A DNA stretch of 64,000 nucleotides from Chitinophaga japonensis (GTDB lineage: Bacteria > Bacteroidota > Bacteroidia > Chitinophagales > Chitinophagaceae): assembly GCF_007830125.1 (NCBI RefSeq), contig NZ_VLLG01000004.1, positions 484,326 to 548,325 on the forward strand. Direction: 5' to 3'. The notes under the pieces are model-generated. The model was given only the letters and a program-made list of their open reading frames with translations. It ran no database searches and had not been told where the DNA came from. Shown in pieces: positions 37,159-46,657 of this stretch; the stretch's first letter is position 1, and each line of letters begins with the position of its first letter. Position numbers and translations under genes: made by a program.

Positions 37159-38382
37159 ATGAATTTTTTCAACCTCATTCGTATAGCCCTCCGCGCATTG
37201 CAGCGCAACAAGCTGCGGGCGTTCCTGACCATGCTGGGCATTATCATTGGCGTGGGCGCCGTTATTGCCATGGTGGCTATCGGGCAGGGCTCCAAGCAAA
37301 GCATACAGGACCAGCTTTCCAGCATGGGCTCCAACATGATCACCATCCGCCCCTACAGCAACGAGCCCATGGGCGGCGCCCGGCTGAACGCATCCAGCCT
37401 GCAGACCCTGAAACTGGAAGACGTGACCGCCATCGCGCAAAAGGCGCAGTATATCAGCGCTGTTTCCCCGCAGGTGAGCGGCAGCGGGCAGGCCATTAAC
37501 GGCGCGCTCAACTGGCCCACCAGCGTACAGGGCGTAAGCCCCGCCTACCTGGACATACGGGACTGGTCGCTGAAAGACGGTATCCCCTTCAGTGAAAGCG
37601 ATGTAAAGGCCGCCGCCAAAGTGTGCCTCATCGGGCAAACGGTAGTAGAAAACCTGTTCAGCTCCGGCGAAAGCCCGGTAGGCAAAACTATCCGCTTTAA
37701 CAAGATCCCTTTTAAGGTGATCGGCGTGCTGGAAGAAAAGGGAGAGAACGCATTCGGCCAGGACCAGGACGATATTATACTGGCGCCCTATACTACGGTG
37801 CAGAAGCGTATCCTGGCCATCACCTACATACAGAACATCTTTGCATCGGCTATTGACGAAAGCAGCTCGGAGCTGGCTACCGGGGAAGTAACACAGGTAC
37901 TGCGCGCCACCCACAAGCTGAAAACCGGCCAGGAAGACGATTTCATGGTAAGAACACAGGCAGAGCTGATCAACACCTTCAGCTCCACCAGCCAGTTGCT
38001 TACCATCCTGTTAGCGGCCATTGCCGGTATCTCGCTGATCGTGGGCGGCATCGGTATTATGAACATTATGTACGTGTCCGTGACCGAGCGCACCAAGGAG
38101 ATCGGGTTACGTATGTCCATTGGAGCGAGAGGCGTTGATATCCTGCTGCAGTTCCTCATAGAAGCGATCCTGATCAGTATTACCGGCGGCCTGATCGGCA
38201 TAGCGCTGGGCATTACCGCCTCCAGGCTGATCACGGTATTCCTTTCCTGGCCCACGCTGGTATCGGAAAGCTCCATTGTGCTGTCTTTCCTGGTATGCAC
38301 CATTACCGGCGTGTTCTTCGGGTATTACCCGGCCGTAAAGGCATCGCGGCTGGACCCGATAGAGGCGTTACGGTATGAGTGA
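37159..38382 (+). CDS. MacB-type ABC transporter permease
   Basis: In this 407-residue protein the first membrane helix (FLTMLGIIIGVGAVIAMVAI) is followed by a periplasmic MacB core domain (residues of about 45-250). Three C-terminal helices form an FtsX domain with ISLIVGGIGIMNIMYVSVTE and RTKEIGLRMSIGARG. With the fusion protein and TolC protein it forms a tripartite exporter for small molecules or peptides; the substrate is unknown. Its 3' end overlaps the convergent M28 peptidase gene by 15 bp. Confidence 0.95.
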   Translation: MNFFNLIRIALRALQRNKLRAFLTMLGIIIGVGAVIAMVAIGQGSKQSIQDQLSSMGSNMITIRPYSNEPMGGARLNASSLQTLKLEDVTAIAQKAQYISAVSPQVSGSGQAINGALNWPTSVQGVSPAYLDIRDWSLKDGIPFSESDVKAAAKVCLIGQTVVENLFSSGESPVGKTIRFNKIPFKVIGVLEEKGENAFGQDQDDIILAPYTTVQKRILAITYIQNIFASAIDESSSELATGEVTQVLRATHKLKTGQEDDFMVRTQAELINTFSSTSQLLTILLAAIAGISLIVGGIGIMNIMYVSVTERTKEIGLRMSIGARGVDILLQFLIEAILISITGGLIGIALGITASRLITVFLSWPTLVSESSIVLSFLVCTITGVFFGYYPAVKASRLDPIEALRYE

Positions 38383-40587
38383 TGCGCACTCCTCCAGCTT
38401 CCTGCTCAACCGCTGCACCGCCTCCGCCACTACCCGTACCTGCTCCCGGGCTTCTTTCCAGTTGCGCTGCTCCATGGCTTCGCGGATGCCGGGCAGGGTC
38501 TTTACGCCATAACCGGTATAAAAGCCGGGCGCGTAAATGGTGTGTTTGAACCAGGAGCGGCGCGGCAGGCCATTGCCGGTGAGCAGGCTTTGCTCAGCGC
38601 GGTACAGGGCTTCGTTGAGCCGTTGCCGTACAGCCGGCGGCACAGCGGCGGCAGACAGCGTGTCACGCAGCTTTGTGCTGGACTTCTCCAGCATTACCAG
38701 CGCGTTCTGCAGCGGGGAGAAATCCAGGTAAGGCACCTCCGCTTTGGGCGCCGGGGCTACAAATGGTTGCGTGGGATCTGCCGCCAATTGGTAGGTATGC
38801 GCAGCTATCAACCGGTTCTCCATTTCCGTGCTTTCCCGCATCTGCGTTGCCTGTGCGGTCAGCTCATTTACGTAGCCGCTGATGGTCCGGTACAGGTCCG
38901 TGAAATCAAAAGGCAGCACCTCCGCGTCTGCCAGGCGCAGCACCGCGCGGCCAGCCACCTGCGCCAGCGCCACCCCGTAATGGAATTCAGGGTCTTTAAA
39001 ACGGGAATAATGATCGTAGGAATCGTAGATGGAGTGATATTCGCCGCCGTCATCCTCACCGCCAAAGCCGAGGTTGAGGGAAGGCACGCCCAGGTGCTGG
39101 AAAAAGGGCGAATAGTCGGACCCGGAGCCAAGGGCGGACAGGCTTAAGGTTTTATTGTCCAGCAGCTCTTTTCGTTTAGCCGGCGCGGCGCGCACCAGGT
39201 TCAGCGCTTTCCTTCTTTCGTATACGCTTACCTTGGTTTGCGGATCGGTCACGTCTTTGGCAATGCCGTCCATCAACTGTGTGAGCGCATGCGAGCCGCC
39301 TGCGCCCAGGAAGCCGCGGCCGTTGCCATCCGTATTGATATAGGCCACCGCTTTTTGCTGCAGTTCTTCCGCGTGGTCTTCCACCCATTCCGTGGAGCCG
39401 ATCAGGCCCGGCTCCTCCCCGTCCCAGGCGCAGTACACCAGGGTACGTTTGGGCCGGTAACCGCTCTTTACCAGTGCGCCAATGGCTTTGGCCTCTTCCA
39501 GCAGGGCGGCTATGCCGCTGATAGGATCGGAAGCGCCATTGACCCAGGCATCGTGGTGATTGCCCCGCACCACCCACTCATCCGGGTACTGCGCCCCTTT
39601 GATGGTGGCGATCACGTCGTACACCGGCACCAGGTCCCAGTTGCAAGCCACCTGCAAATGCACGGTAGCCTTACCGGGACCGGTGTGGTAGGTTATGGGC
39701 AGCGCGCCCCGCCAGTCAGCCGGTACTACCGGCCCTTCCAGGGCTGCCAGCAAGGGCTGCGCATCATGGTAGCTGATGGGCAACACGGGTATCTTCAGGA
39801 TGGTAGGTGCAGCGCTGCGCTCCAGGCGTTTGGCATTTTCCGTTGCCCCAACGCCGGGTGTGAGCGGATCGCCGGGATAGATCACCATATCCATTACGGC
39901 GCCGCGCTGCACGCCGTATTCATTCTTGAAAGCGCCCTTGGGGTACACGTCCCCTTCAAAGTAGCCATCCTCCCGGGGATCGGAGTAGATGATGCAGCCG
40001 ATAGCGCCATGCTCTGCTGCCACTTTGGGTTTTATGCCTCTCCAGGAGCGGCCGTAACGGGCGATCACGATCTTTCCTTTCACGTCAATGCCCAAACGCT
40101 CCAGCGTTTCATAGTCTTCTGGCAGGCCAAAGTTCACATATACCAGTTGCCCGGTCACATCGCCGTCGCCGCCCCAGGCATTGTAGGTAGGCAACTGGCC
40201 TTCCTGCCCGGAGCTGGCGTCTTCCTTCAGGGCCGGCTCCTTCAGCAACGCTTTGTACCTGGTGGGCGCGGTCATTTCCAGCACCCGTGTTTTGGGCGTG
40301 GGGAACAGCACCTGGTAGGTTGCTATGCGGGCATCCCAGCCATAGTCCTTAAATTTTGCGAGTATGGCCTCGGCCACGGCTTTACCCCGGGCGCTGCCCA
40401 GGTGATGCGGTTGGGCAGCCAGCTCTTTGATGGTAGCGCCTACATGCGCCGGGCTCAATTGCTGGTCAAAGCGGGTTTCCAACTGCGAGGCGGGTGATTT
40501 TGGCTGACCGGCCTGGTGTTGCCTGGCTACTGCGGGTAAATACAGGCTCAGCGCAAAAGCGGCCATGGTTAGTTTGACAGGTCTCAT
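38368..40587 (-). CDS. Exported M28 peptidase, glutamate carboxypeptidase II-like
   Basis: The start at 40587 (MRPVKLTMAAFALSLYL) gives a signal peptide; a longer frame begins at 40623. The order is a PA domain (residues of about 130-290), an M28 catalytic domain, and a C-terminal dimerisation domain like the transferrin receptor. Zinc ligands are visible: His/Asp in RGNHHDAWVNGASDP, Glu-Glu in CAWDGEEPGLIGS, and a late His in GGEYHSIYDSYDHY. It probably trims peptides in the periplasm. It is convergent with the MacB permease. Confidence 0.94.
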   Translation of the reverse strand: MRPVKLTMAAFALSLYLPAVARQHQAGQPKSPASQLETRFDQQLSPAHVGATIKELAAQPHHLGSARGKAVAEAILAKFKDYGWDARIATYQVLFPTPKTRVLEMTAPTRYKALLKEPALKEDASSGQEGQLPTYNAWGGDGDVTGQLVYVNFGLPEDYETLERLGIDVKGKIVIARYGRSWRGIKPKVAAEHGAIGCIIYSDPREDGYFEGDVYPKGAFKNEYGVQRGAVMDMVIYPGDPLTPGVGATENAKRLERSAAPTILKIPVLPISYHDAQPLLAALEGPVVPADWRGALPITYHTGPGKATVHLQVACNWDLVPVYDVIATIKGAQYPDEWVVRGNHHDAWVNGASDPISGIAALLEEAKAIGALVKSGYRPKRTLVYCAWDGEEPGLIGSTEWVEDHAEELQQKAVAYINTDGNGRGFLGAGGSHALTQLMDGIAKDVTDPQTKVSVYERRKALNLVRAAPAKRKELLDNKTLSLSALGSGSDYSPFFQHLGVPSLNLGFGGEDDGGEYHSIYDSYDHYSRFKDPEFHYGVALAQVAGRAVLRLADAEVLPFDFTDLYRTISGYVNELTAQATQMRESTEMENRLIAAHTYQLAADPTQPFVAPAPKAEVPYLDFSPLQNALVMLEKSSTKLRDTLSAAAVPPAVRQRLNEALYRAEQSLLTGNGLPRRSWFKHTIYAPGFYTGYGVKTLPGIREAMEQRNWKEAREQVRVVAEAVQRLSRKLEECASLIP

Positions 40588-40627
40588 GTTGTTAATGATA
40601 CGGCAAAAAGCCCGCATATGCAAGAGA

Positions 40628-40648
40628 TAGCTGTTAGCAGTTAGCGAG
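40628..40648. repeat. Short heptamer run D
   Basis: TAGCTGT, TAGCAGT and TAGCGAG form three tandem heptads with no clear inverted partner. The run covers the stop codon of the small lipoprotein gene and lies between two minus-strand genes. Confidence 0.6.
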
Positions 40649-41015
40649 CGGTATCAGGAGGCGGCGCCTGGGCGCTGTCCATAGGGAGCCGGGTACTGTC
40701 TGCGGTTGTTTGCGTGCTGTCGGCCGGTGCGAGCCCGTTCGCGATGCTGTCCGCCCGGGCAGCGGATATCCGGGTGTTGGGAGCGGCGCGCTTTTCCTGG
40801 GACAGGGTGCCCATTTTTTCCATGTCCCTGCGTTCCTTTTTGCTGAAGAGGTGCTGCGGATGCTTCTCGCGGCGCAAGCCTTCATCAAAGCGGCTTTCGG
40901 CCCCCATCCGGGGCGCCTGGTACACGCGGTTGCGTTGGAAAACGCTATGGGAACAACTGCTGTACACCAGCAGGATACCCAGTGATATGGTTACTGTCTT
41001 GGGGAAGGAACACAT
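40641..41015 (-). CDS. Small lipoprotein of unknown function
   Basis: This 124-residue protein has a hydrophobic start and lipobox (LGILLVYSSC). The mature part is polar with no predicted fold: a basic stretch (KHPQHLFSKKERRDMEKMG), then a low-complexity tail rich in A, D, S, T and P. I do not recognise a family. It lies just upstream of the M28 peptidase gene on the same strand. Coding is supported by the signal and codon use, not by homology. Confidence 0.6.
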   Translation of the reverse strand: MCSFPKTVTISLGILLVYSSCSHSVFQRNRVYQAPRMGAESRFDEGLRREKHPQHLFSKKERRDMEKMGTLSQEKRAAPNTRISAARADSIANGLAPADSTQTTADSTRLPMDSAQAPPPDTAR

Positions 41016-41178
41016 CAGTGCCTGGTTTAAAATGACTCTTTCTCTCTAACGCAGCGCGGCGGTTTTTTATTGGATGCCGGTGGAAAAATGCAATTGTAGA
41101 CATAATGTAGACACCGGCAGGCAGGCGCTGTAGTCGCTATGTAGTATTGCCGGCGCCGCATCTGAAAGGCAGCGCGCT

Positions 41179-41186
41179 TATTTTTG
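41179..41186 (+). promoter_or_regulatory. -7 promoter element for the zinc-ribbon membrane protein
   Basis: TATTTTTG matches TAnnTTTG and ends 31 bp before the ATG at 41217. No -33 element lies at the standard distance. Confidence 0.4.
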
Positions 41187-41216
41187 CCGCTAACCTGCAC
41201 AAACAATTTTTATACG

Positions 41217-41921
41217 ATGATCATATTCTACCAGATCAGGCACCATCACCACAAAACCCTGGCCTGCCCGGGGGTGACCTGCCCCTTGTGCCGGCAGCCA
41301 GGCGGCGTTTCCCTGGCTATTTACCAGCGTTATGTATGGTTCCTGGGGCCTGTTTTTCCCGGCGCCAAATATGGCCTGGCCGGCTGCGATCATTGCGGCC
41401 AGGGTATTCCCAATGTGAAATGGCCGGCGGCGCTGGTGCAAACCTACAAAACGGAGAAAGCCGGACTGAAAGCGCCGGCCCGTTTATGGAGGGGCGCGCT
41501 GGTATTCCCGCTGCTGATCGGCGCTTTAATTATCGGGACAACCGTGCTGCATTTCCGGAGCACCAGCCGTCAGCGGCAACAGGAGGCCAGCATAAAGGAA
41601 TACGTGGCCCATCCGCAACCGGGCGATGTGTACCAGGTGCTCCTTCCCGGCAAGGACGGCCAGCTTTACCATACCTACGCCCGGTATGCCAGGATATCCG
41701 GCGATACCTTTTTTGTGAACCTGCTGAACAAGGTAAATCCGCCGGAACAAAAATGGGAAGGGCTGGATACCGATAGCCCCGATGCTTTTGGCGCTACGGA
41801 AATACCGCTTTCCCGCAAATCATTCCAGGACGAGCAGTATATGGTGCAGATCAATAACCTGCGCAACACAATGACCTTATGGGGCATGAAGCGGGACGGA
41901 GCGCTGATCAGCAGGTACTGA
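41217..41921 (+). CDS. Zinc-ribbon membrane protein of unknown function
   Basis: The start at 41217 (MIIFYQIRHHHHKT) follows a -7 promoter element; an upstream in-frame start at 41184 is less likely. A CPLC...CDHCG pattern suggests a zinc ribbon near the N-terminus. One membrane helix follows (ALVFPLLIGALIIGTTVL, residues of about 94-112), with a C-terminal domain of about 120 residues outside the membrane. It is followed by another small membrane protein 37 bp downstream and the two are probably co-transcribed. I cannot name a family. Confidence 0.75.
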   Translation: MIIFYQIRHHHHKTLACPGVTCPLCRQPGGVSLAIYQRYVWFLGPVFPGAKYGLAGCDHCGQGIPNVKWPAALVQTYKTEKAGLKAPARLWRGALVFPLLIGALIIGTTVLHFRSTSRQRQQEASIKEYVAHPQPGDVYQVLLPGKDGQLYHTYARYARISGDTFFVNLLNKVNPPEQKWEGLDTDSPDAFGATEIPLSRKSFQDEQYMVQINNLRNTMTLWGMKRDGALISRY

Positions 41922-41958
41922 ACATCGAAAACTGTTATCATCAAAAAATACCAAGCTT

Positions 41959-42294
41959 ATGTCATCACAGGAAACACCCCGTAAAAAAGCCACCTGGGGA
42001 CCGAATCCCAACGCGGATTACGAATATGTAAACAAGTATTCCGGACGCGCCTGGCCTTCCCTGGCCATGGGTATTGCCGTATTCATACTGCTCACCGGCT
42101 TCGCCATATTCAGGTGGCGGCAAACAGGCCAGTGGGAGGCTACCGGCGGACAGATGAAGATGCATACCCTGGAGTGGCTGCTGTACAAAATGGGCGGTAA
42201 ATGGCTGAACCTGTCGGCTTTCTGCCTGCTGGGCATCGTGGGACTGATATCCGGAATCCGCACCTGGAAAAAGAAAAGAGCGCTCATGCGGTAG
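41959..42294 (+). CDS. Small membrane protein with two helices
   Basis: This 111-residue protein has a polar N-terminus, then helix 1 (SLAMGIAVFILLTGFAIF) and helix 2 (LSAFCLLGIVGLISGI), and a basic tail (RTWKKKRALMR) that should be cytoplasmic. No family is recognised. It lies in tandem with the zinc-ribbon membrane protein, so a shared role is possible. Confidence 0.7.
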   Translation: MSSQETPRKKATWGPNPNADYEYVNKYSGRAWPSLAMGIAVFILLTGFAIFRWRQTGQWEATGGQMKMHTLEWLLYKMGGKWLNLSAFCLLGIVGLISGIRTWKKKRALMR

Positions 42295-42354
42295 GCAACC
42301 AGGCGTGGATGCGCGCGTGGGAGCAGGACCTCGTCATGACGTACGATACCGTAA

Positions 42355-43230
42355 CTATTCCAATTGCAGCAGGACCCTGGCCTGCATACGGCCGGGGCCT
42401 TTTTTATCCCAGAGTTCAAACTGCCAGATACTTTTGTCCCCCTGCAGAGAAGGGTTCTGCAGGTTCAGGAACATGGTAAGCCCGCTTGCTACCTGTTCCA
42501 GGCTCATGCCATCGGTGCGACCTGCAAAAAGATCGGCCGTCTCCATTTTGACCTTCCCGGTAGCCGGGTCCAGGAGGCTAATGCGGCCCCCGGGAAACAC
42601 CCGGCCCTGTTCTTCCCGGAATCCTTTCAGCCCCCAGCAGATCATACCCGCCCGGCCTTTCAGCGGCACGATGTTATTAATAACAGGCCCCGCATCGGCA
42701 TAGATCATCGCCTCTCCGTTTAATCCCTCCTGCTTAAGGGTCAGCCTGTTTACTTTATTCATTTTAACGGTAACGGGGAGTGTGGCGGTAATGGCGCCCT
42801 TTCCTTTTTTATCTTTTATGCGAAACTCCAGCTCGTACGCAATGCCAGCCTTCAGCGCACCGGGGGCCGGTACATAGTAGGTTTCCACCAGGCTCACCTG
42901 CTGTGGAGTGTATGGCTTATTCTCCAGCAGGTCTTTGTTTTCTTCTACCGGTTGCCCGTTCTTCTTCCTGATGATTACGCTCAGGTCGGGATACACATAT
43001 CCCATTTCCCGCGTAAAGCCGCCTACGCCGTCCAGGCGCAGCGTTATTTTATCACCATACTGGATGGTCCTGTTTTTCAATGGCTCGCCATTCCGCAGCA
43101 AGGTATAATCGCTGTAATGCAGATGGTCATTACGGATGCTTAGTCCTGTCCGGAGGTCCTTTTTTACGCCGGCGCTGAAATTGCATGCGCACAACAACGC
43201 CAACCCTGTTAGCCACCTGTTTATCTGCAT
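42355..43230 (-). CDS. Exported lipoprotein-like protein of unknown function
   Basis: The start at 43230 (MQINRWLTGLALLCAC) gives a lipobox-like signal; an in-frame ATG at 43275 precedes it. The mature protein of about 275 residues looks like two beta-sandwich domains, with YGDKITLRLDGVGGFTREMG in the first and KSIWQFELWDKKGPGRMQ at the end. No catalytic motif is seen and the family is unknown. It is convergent with the small membrane-protein pair. Confidence 0.75.
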   Translation of the reverse strand: MQINRWLTGLALLCACNFSAGVKKDLRTGLSIRNDHLHYSDYTLLRNGEPLKNRTIQYGDKITLRLDGVGGFTREMGYVYPDLSVIIRKKNGQPVEENKDLLENKPYTPQQVSLVETYYVPAPGALKAGIAYELEFRIKDKKGKGAITATLPVTVKMNKVNRLTLKQEGLNGEAMIYADAGPVINNIVPLKGRAGMICWGLKGFREEQGRVFPGGRISLLDPATGKVKMETADLFAGRTDGMSLEQVASGLTMFLNLQNPSLQGDKSIWQFELWDKKGPGRMQARVLLQLE

Positions 43231-43346
43231 ATAATAAGTATTTCGGCAAAAATAGGCGACATGCCGGCCAGGCATTGCATACCCCTTACTACATATTGAC
43301 TACCAATACCGGGAGCCGGTATCTACAAAATGTCTACGCCGGCGTC

Positions 43347-45497
43347 TTATTTCACCGTAAACGTTTTTTTCAGCAGCAGGTCTGCCGAGCTTTTGCCTAC
43401 AGCTACCGTGTACTGTCCTTTGTACAGTTTCCAGCGGTGCGCCGCCAGGTCCCATTTCTGCAAGCCGCTGACGGGAATGCTGAGCGTCACCGTTTGCCGG
43501 CCGTCTTTGGCGACGTGCACCCGCCTGAACGCTTTCAGTTCCCGGAGCGGCATTCTTTCCAGGCCGGGATATTCAATGTAGGCCTGCACCACTTCGTCCC
43601 CGTCATAGCCGCCGGTATTCTGCACCTGCACGGCCAGGTGAATGGTATCGCGCAGGGCGTAGGTATTGCGGGGCTGCTGTTCCCAGGCGTAGTTAAACGT
43701 AGTATAGCTCAGGCCAAAGCCGAAGGGATAGGCTACCTCACCTTCAAAGTAACGGTAGGTGCGGCCTTTGAGGCTGTAATCATCATAGGGAGGCAGGTCG
43801 TTGAAGGAGCGGTAGAACGTCACCGGCAGACGGCCCGCGGGCGACACGTCGCCAAACACGATATCCGCCAGCGCGCGGCCGCCCTGCTCACCGGGATACC
43901 AGGCCAGTATGACGGCGTCTGCATAAGGCTCAATGGCCGATACATCCACGGCGCTGCCCGCGGTGATCACCGCAATGATGGGTTTCTTATGCGCAGCCCG
44001 CAGCTTTCTCATGAAAGCCAGTTGCGATGCCGGGAGGCTAAGGGTAGCTTTGTCACCGCCGGAAGCGGACAGGAACGCATCCCCTTCCTCTCCTTCCAGC
44101 ACCGGCGTAAGGCCGATCACGGCGATGGTCACATCGCTGTTCTCCGCTGCCCATATGCCGCCGAAATGCACGGTATCCTTGTAATCGCTTCCCATATCGT
44201 ACTGCACGGCGGTAGCGGGACCGGCTGCAGCGGCGATACCCTCCGCAAAGGTCACCAGGTTGCCGTTAATGCCATGGTAATTGGCCAGCAAGGCATCCGG
44301 CGCGGCGGCATTGGAGCCCAGCACCATCATGGAGGAGTATTTTTCTTTCTGCAGGGGCAGCACGCCGTTGTTCTTCAGCAACACCATGCTTTGTTGCGCT
44401 GCTTTACGCGCCATTTCAATATGATACGCATTGTGTACGCTGTCTGCCCCGTAACGGTTATACGGCGCCAGGCCCTGTTCGTCAAAGAGGCCCAGCTTCA
44501 TCTGGGTGCGGAGGTTGTAGCTTAATACGCTGTCTATTTCCACGGGCGTCAGCAGTCCCTGTTCGATGGCTTTCTTCACATCATCCTGCAGGATGCTGCC
44601 GCATTCCAGGTTGATGCCCGCTTTTACGGCCGCTGCGGCCGTTTCCACTTTCGTGGGAATGGCCTTGTGGCGGAGGTAGATATCGTCCAGGGCGCCGCAA
44701 TCCGTTACGGACTGCCCGGTAAAATGCCACTCATCGCGGAGGATGTGCTGCAGCAGGGTCTGGCCGGTGCAGCACGGTTCCCCGTTCACACGGTTATAGG
44801 CGCACATGATGGATTCCACGCCGGCATCCACCAGGTGTTTGAAAGCAAAGAGATAGGTTTCCCGCAGGTCCTTTTCATCTACCACGGCATTGAAGGTATG
44901 GCGTTCTGCTTCCGGTCCGCTGTGCACGGCAAAATGCTTGGCGCAGGCGGCGGTTTTCAGGTGGGCAGGATCATCGCCCTGCAGCCCGGACACAAATGCG
45001 GCGCCCATTACGGCCGTGAGATAGGGATCTTCCCCGTAGGTTTCCTGGCCCCTGCCCCAGCGGGGATCGCGGAACAGGTTGATATTGGGCGTCCAGAAGT
45101 TGAGGCCCATGTACCAGAGGCGGCGGTTCATGGCCACGGACAGGTTGTACTTGGCACGGGCTTCGGTGGAGATGGTAGCCGCCACTTCCTGCACCAGCGC
45201 ATCATTGAAGGTAGCCGCCATACCGATGGCCTGGGGATATACGGTAGCTTCGCCGGCGCGGGCAATGCCGTGCAGGGCTTCGTTCCACCAGTTATAGGTA
45301 GGAATGTCCAGGCGCTCAATGGCCGGGTTGCGGTATCCCAGCAGGGATATCTTTTCATCCAGCGTCAGCTTTTGCAACAGGTCCTTTACCCGCGCCTCCA
45401 CGGGCGCCTGCGGGTTCCGGAACAAAGGCTGCTGCGCCATGGCGCTGCCCGTTATTACAACAACGGCCAGCAAGCAATAGAATTTCTTATACAACAT
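43347..45497 (-). CDS. Exported GH3 beta-glycosidase, beta-xylosidase-like
   Basis: The start at 45497 (MLYKKFYCLLAVVVITGSAM) gives a signal peptide; a longer frame begins at 45533. The protein has the GH3 N-terminal barrel with YNWWNEALHGIARAG, a signature of the beta-xylosidase/arabinofuranosidase branch. The catalytic nucleophile Asp is in SVTDCGALDDIYLRH, and AACAKHFAVHSGPE and IMCAYNRVNGEPCC are conserved. A sandwich domain and a C-terminal fibronectin-like domain follow. It probably releases xylose or arabinose from xylo-oligosaccharides and could supplement the arabinose locus. It is divergent from the TetR gene. Confidence 0.94.
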   Translation of the reverse strand: MLYKKFYCLLAVVVITGSAMAQQPLFRNPQAPVEARVKDLLQKLTLDEKISLLGYRNPAIERLDIPTYNWWNEALHGIARAGEATVYPQAIGMAATFNDALVQEVAATISTEARAKYNLSVAMNRRLWYMGLNFWTPNINLFRDPRWGRGQETYGEDPYLTAVMGAAFVSGLQGDDPAHLKTAACAKHFAVHSGPEAERHTFNAVVDEKDLRETYLFAFKHLVDAGVESIMCAYNRVNGEPCCTGQTLLQHILRDEWHFTGQSVTDCGALDDIYLRHKAIPTKVETAAAAVKAGINLECGSILQDDVKKAIEQGLLTPVEIDSVLSYNLRTQMKLGLFDEQGLAPYNRYGADSVHNAYHIEMARKAAQQSMVLLKNNGVLPLQKEKYSSMMVLGSNAAAPDALLANYHGINGNLVTFAEGIAAAAGPATAVQYDMGSDYKDTVHFGGIWAAENSDVTIAVIGLTPVLEGEEGDAFLSASGGDKATLSLPASQLAFMRKLRAAHKKPIIAVITAGSAVDVSAIEPYADAVILAWYPGEQGGRALADIVFGDVSPAGRLPVTFYRSFNDLPPYDDYSLKGRTYRYFEGEVAYPFGFGLSYTTFNYAWEQQPRNTYALRDTIHLAVQVQNTGGYDGDEVVQAYIEYPGLERMPLRELKAFRRVHVAKDGRQTVTLSIPVSGLQKWDLAAHRWKLYKGQYTVAVGKSSADLLLKKTFTVK

Positions 45498-45593
45498 CAG
45501 AAAAAAAAGTTTGCGAAGTACTGCAATGTTCACTGTCTGGGATCAAAGAAACAGTATTTTATGGAAATTTAATATCATTCCTGTTATAAAATG

Positions 45594-45624
45594 TTTTAAA
45601 AGAACGAACATTCGTTTATCTTTG
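45594..45624 (+). promoter_or_regulatory. Promoter of the TetR gene
   Basis: TATCTTTG at 45617-45624 matches TAnnTTTG. A TTTT at 45594-45597 is a one-mismatch -33 box at 19 bp. The ATG at 45632 is only 8 bp after the -7 box, so the transcript may be leaderless or nearly so. Confidence 0.55.
45603..45616. promoter_or_regulatory. Palindromic TetR operator
   Basis: AACGAACATTCGTT has perfect 6-bp arms around a 2-bp centre. It lies between the -33 and -7 boxes of the TetR gene, where bound repressor would block polymerase, so autorepression is likely. Confidence 0.6.
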
Positions 45625-45631
45625 CACCATT

Positions 45632-46219
45632 ATGCGACCAAGGGACGAACAGAAGGAAGCTACCATCCGGGAAAAAGCCATCGAGATGATCGTACAGGAA
45701 GGCTTTGACGGGTTCAGCATGCAAAAGCTGGCCAAAGCGGCCGGTCTTTCCGCCTCCACCATCTATATTTATTTTAAGAACAGGGAGGACCTGCTGCGCC
45801 AGTTGTACCTGGCGGTGGATGAGGTCTTCGCCAGAGAAGCGCTCCGGCATTTTGACCCGGCCATGCCCTTCGAAGACGGCCTGTGGCTGCAATGGAAGAA
45901 CCGTTACCGCTATATCCTGAAGCACCCGCTGTACTTCCATTTTTCGGAGCAGTTCCGTAACTCTCCCCTGATCCGGCAGCAGGACCTGCACACTCCTGCT
46001 TTCCGCAGCGCCATGCAGCAGTTTGTGCGCAACGCGGTGCAGCGGAAGGAGGTGGCCGAACTGCCGGCCGAAGTGTTCTGGGCCGCTGCCTACGGCCCCT
46101 TTTACATACTGGTGCAGTTTCACCTGCAGCAAAGCGGGATGGGCGGCAAACCCTTTTCCCTGAGCGAGCAGAAGCTGAAACAGGCTTTCCAGTTGGTGAT
46201 CAAAGCCCTGCGGCCCTGA
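45632..46219 (+). CDS. TetR/AcrR-family transcriptional regulator
   Basis: This 195-residue protein has the usual N-terminal helix-turn-helix: AIEMIVQEGFDGFSMQKLAK, then AGLSASTIYIYFKNREDLLR. The C-terminal half is the helical ligand-binding domain. A palindrome overlaps its promoter, which suggests self-repression. It may also control the divergent GH3 gene or the VOC gene 32 bp downstream. The ligand is unknown. Confidence 0.93.
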   Translation: MRPRDEQKEATIREKAIEMIVQEGFDGFSMQKLAKAAGLSASTIYIYFKNREDLLRQLYLAVDEVFAREALRHFDPAMPFEDGLWLQWKNRYRYILKHPLYFHFSEQFRNSPLIRQQDLHTPAFRSAMQQFVRNAVQRKEVAELPAEVFWAAAYGPFYILVQFHLQQSGMGGKPFSLSEQKLKQAFQLVIKALRP

Positions 46220-46250
46220 ACTTCTTTTTAACTTTTAAAACAACAATTCC

Positions 46251-46625
46251 TTGAAACTCAATCATGCCAACCTCCCGGTACCAGACGTGCCGGCGCTGCG
46301 CGACTTTTTTGTACAGTATTTCCACTTTACCGTGCTGGCTGCTCCCGCCCCCGATAAATTCGTGGTGCTGCGGGACGATGCCGGCTTCATCCTGAACCTG
46401 ATGCAGGCGAAAGAAAGCCCGGAGGAAAGCGGCTATCCCCGTAACTTCCACATCGGCTTTTTCGTGGATACGCCGGAGCAGGTGCGCGCCCAGTATGCCG
46501 CCCTGAACGCCGCCGGCATCCGCACCGGCGATATGGAAGAGCTGCGGCGGGGCGGGTTTTCCTCCGTTACCTTCTACTGTCATGCACCGGGCGGCTTGCT
46601 GGTGGAGGTGAGCAGCCAGAGCTGA
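46251..46625 (+). CDS. VOC/glyoxalase-family protein
   Basis: This 124-residue protein has the VOC fold (KLNHANLPVPDVPALRDFF at the start, PGGLLVEVS at the end). The start is TTG at 46251: an in-frame stop lies 12 bp upstream and the conserved N-terminal strand begins right after it. Possible metal ligands are His in NFHIGFFVDT and Glu in LLVEVS. VOC proteins include glyoxalases, dioxygenases and drug-resistance proteins; the substrate is unknown. It lies directly downstream of the TetR gene and may be its target. Confidence 0.85.
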   Translation: MKLNHANLPVPDVPALRDFFVQYFHFTVLAAPAPDKFVVLRDDAGFILNLMQAKESPEESGYPRNFHIGFFVDTPEQVRAQYAALNAAGIRTGDMEELRRGGFSSVTFYCHAPGGLLVEVSSQS

Positions 46626-46657
46626 GGGTGTGGCATGGGTATTGTGGCGCTTTCCAC

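Noticed and set aside
39238-40497. Plus-strand open frame of 419 residues
   Set aside because: It is antisense to the M28 peptidase, whose zinc ligands are all present.
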